Shown here: positions 61,631 through 64,000 of the stretch, piece after piece | Layout of the letters: every line of letters starts with the position of its first letter | How positions within the stretch are numbered: the first letter of the stretch is position 1 | DNA from: Pseudomonadota bacterium | Lineage (GTDB): Bacteria > Pseudomonadota > Alphaproteobacteria > Rhizobiales > Xanthobacteraceae | Reading direction: 5' to 3' | Length of the DNA stretch: 64,000 nt | Assembly: GCA_023422775.1 (NCBI GenBank) | Contig: JAFAGM010000016.1 | Coordinates: forward strand, 1 to 64,000 | Translations under genes and position numbers: made by a program | Notes under the pieces: generated by a model | What the model was told of the DNA's origin: nothing | The model's input: the letters and a program-made list of their open reading frames with translations, nothing else | The model's database searches: none

Positions 61631-62383
61631 GGTGTAGGCGGCGCCGAGCATGGCGCCCGGCTTTTCGCGACTGCCGTCCTGGACGTAGACGACAGCGGCA
61701 TCGACGCCCTCGCGGGAAATGTTTTCGAGCGGCACCGTCCAGCTTCCCGCAGTGCCGTTCCAGTCGCCCACCTTCAGCAAATTGCGCACCACGTTATGGT
61801 AGGTGACCTCCTGGCCGCGATTCTCGCCGCGCCCGATCATGATCGGAACGGCCTTCGAGACCGAACATATCCAGACTTCGCCGCGGGCTGCCGCCGACGG
61901 CACCTTGCTGGCCGCCACCGAGACGTTGAGCAGCTTGCCTGACAACGTCATCTTCACCGGCACCGACATCACACCGTCGGCCTTGCTCGTGCTCTTGATC
62001 GCGCCTTCGATGCTGGCGCGATCGCTGCCGATCACCTGCGTCGAACCATTGACGATCATCTGCGGCGTATAGAGATTGCGATCGCCGCGTACCTGCGAAT
62101 AGGCTTTCTGCCGCGCGCTGAACCGCTTGTCCGCCAGCGTATCCTTCCAGCCGAGATAATCCCAATAGTCGATCGGCAGGCTCAGCGCGATCACGGACGG
62201 ATCCTTTGCGAGATCGCCGATAATCTGGTCGGCCGGCGGGCATGACGAACAGCCCTGCGAGGTGAACAGCTCAACCACCGCACGTGGCTCGGCATGAGCA
62301 GGGCGGATGACGGCGACGATGGCGCAGACACCGAGCGTGCCGGACCATCGCGAGATAGAGCTATAAGCCATCAACGCTGTCAT
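61619..62383 (-). CDS. DUF1223 family exported thiol-motif protein
   Basis: The 254-residue protein has a signal segment (YSSISRWSGTLGVCAIVAVI then RPAHA) and the DUF1223 core: VVELFTSQGCSSCPPADQII with a CSSC pair, PIDYWDYLGWKDTLADKRFS, ARQKAYSQVRGDRNLYTPQM and IVNGSTQVIGSDRASIEGAI. The family has a thioredoxin-like fold with a CxxC. ATG 62383 was chosen; 62371 and 62440 are also in frame. Confidence 0.88.
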   Translation of the reverse strand: MTALMAYSSISRWSGTLGVCAIVAVIRPAHAEPRAVVELFTSQGCSSCPPADQIIGDLAKDPSVIALSLPIDYWDYLGWKDTLADKRFSARQKAYSQVRGDRNLYTPQMIVNGSTQVIGSDRASIEGAIKSTSKADGVMSVPVKMTLSGKLLNVSVAASKVPSAAARGEVWICSVSKAVPIMIGRGENRGQEVTYHNVVRNLLKVGDWNGTAGSWTVPLENISREGVDAAVVYVQDGSREKPGAMLGAAYTALR

Positions 62384-62557
62384 GCTGCGGACCGGCGGTG
62401 GCGAATTTCCGTATTTGCACGGGGCATGATTTGATCCCAAAAAGCGCGCCCCAAACGCGCGAAAGCGGCCTTGTCATAGGCCGCCCTCCTGTTGCTCGCT
62501 ACTCACTTCGAAGTGACACTGATCACAAAACCGCGCTTCATGGCGCTTTCAACCGAA

Positions 62558-62595
62558 GTGGTTACCAAACAAAAACGTGGTTACCAAACAAGAAC
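62558..62595. repeat. Tandem 2 x 19-base repeat
   Basis: gtggttaccaaacaaaaac is followed directly by gtggttaccaaacaagaac, differing at one base, downstream of acnA. Confidence 0.8.
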
Positions 62596-62602
62596 CTGGA
62601 GC

Positions 62603-62627
62603 CCGGTTCTGACCTGGTCAGAACCGG
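62603..62627 (-). terminator. Hairpin after acnA
   Basis: ccggttctga and tcagaaccgg form a perfect 10-bp stem with a five-base loop, just past the acnA stop. A weak T-containing run follows on the transcript. Confidence 0.65.
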
Positions 62628-62634
62628 AAAACCT

Positions 62635-64000
<1,366 letters not shown>

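Overview
The window is a high-GC chromosomal stretch from an alphaproteobacterium, most likely Bradyrhizobium or a close relative in the Nitrobacteraceae. The evidence is the product types and gene orders: obgE-proB-proA-nadD-rsfS-rlmH-envC-ctpA-rppH, an F1-only ATP synthase operon (atpHAGDC), the TCA block zapE/mdh-sucC-sucD-sucA-sucB-lpd, priA next to xerC, and DUF2794, DUF1223 and DUF4337 proteins. The taxon is inferred from recall of these families, not from a search.

Layout. 1-4.1 kb: the 5' end of a flagellin gene, a Crp/Fnr regulator, a CheY-type receiver, a LuxR/FixJ-type regulator and small proteins. 4.1-9.45 kb: a family 3 glycosidase, a Sel1-repeat protein and a HlyD-permease-ATPase export operon. 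9.46-13.45 kb: a small island bounded by 16-bp direct repeats, one of them the 3' end of tRNA-Ser(CGA). It carries a PD-(D/E)XK-like protein, an Xre-ImmA/DUF4411 (PIN) pair that looks like a toxin-antitoxin module, and a two-frame gene with a canonical A_AAA_AAG slippery heptamer. 13.6-19.5 kb: alpha/beta hydrolase, a ROK-type kinase that appears circularly permuted, rplU-rpmA, a GNAT protein, a DMT transporter and a MaoC protein.

19.6-30.4 kb is a long plus-strand housekeeping run: ribosome assembly GTPase, proline synthesis, NAD synthesis, ribosome silencing, 23S rRNA methylation, envelope proteins (EnvC-like factor, CtpA protease, YibQ-like deacetylase) and two tandem Nudix RppH paralogues. 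30.9-36.1 kb is the minus-strand F1 ATPase operon. 36.7-42.1 kb holds rlpA, priA, xerC and two membrane proteins. 42.1-52.6 kb is the minus-strand oxidative TCA cluster (mdh, sucC, a DUF1579-like gene, sucD, sucA, sucB, an SDR, lpd). 52.8-62.4 kb holds zapE, thpR, a GDSL esterase divergent from a ybbA-ybbP ABC pair, a BI-1 family membrane protein behind a candidate ybhL leader, and accessory genes. The 3' part of aconitase acnA runs off the right edge.

Dispersed palindromic repeats of several families sit in many intergenic gaps, including one between atpD and atpC. The features most worth following up are the tRNA-Ser islet with its frameshift gene, the permuted ROK kinase, and two candidate structured RNAs.
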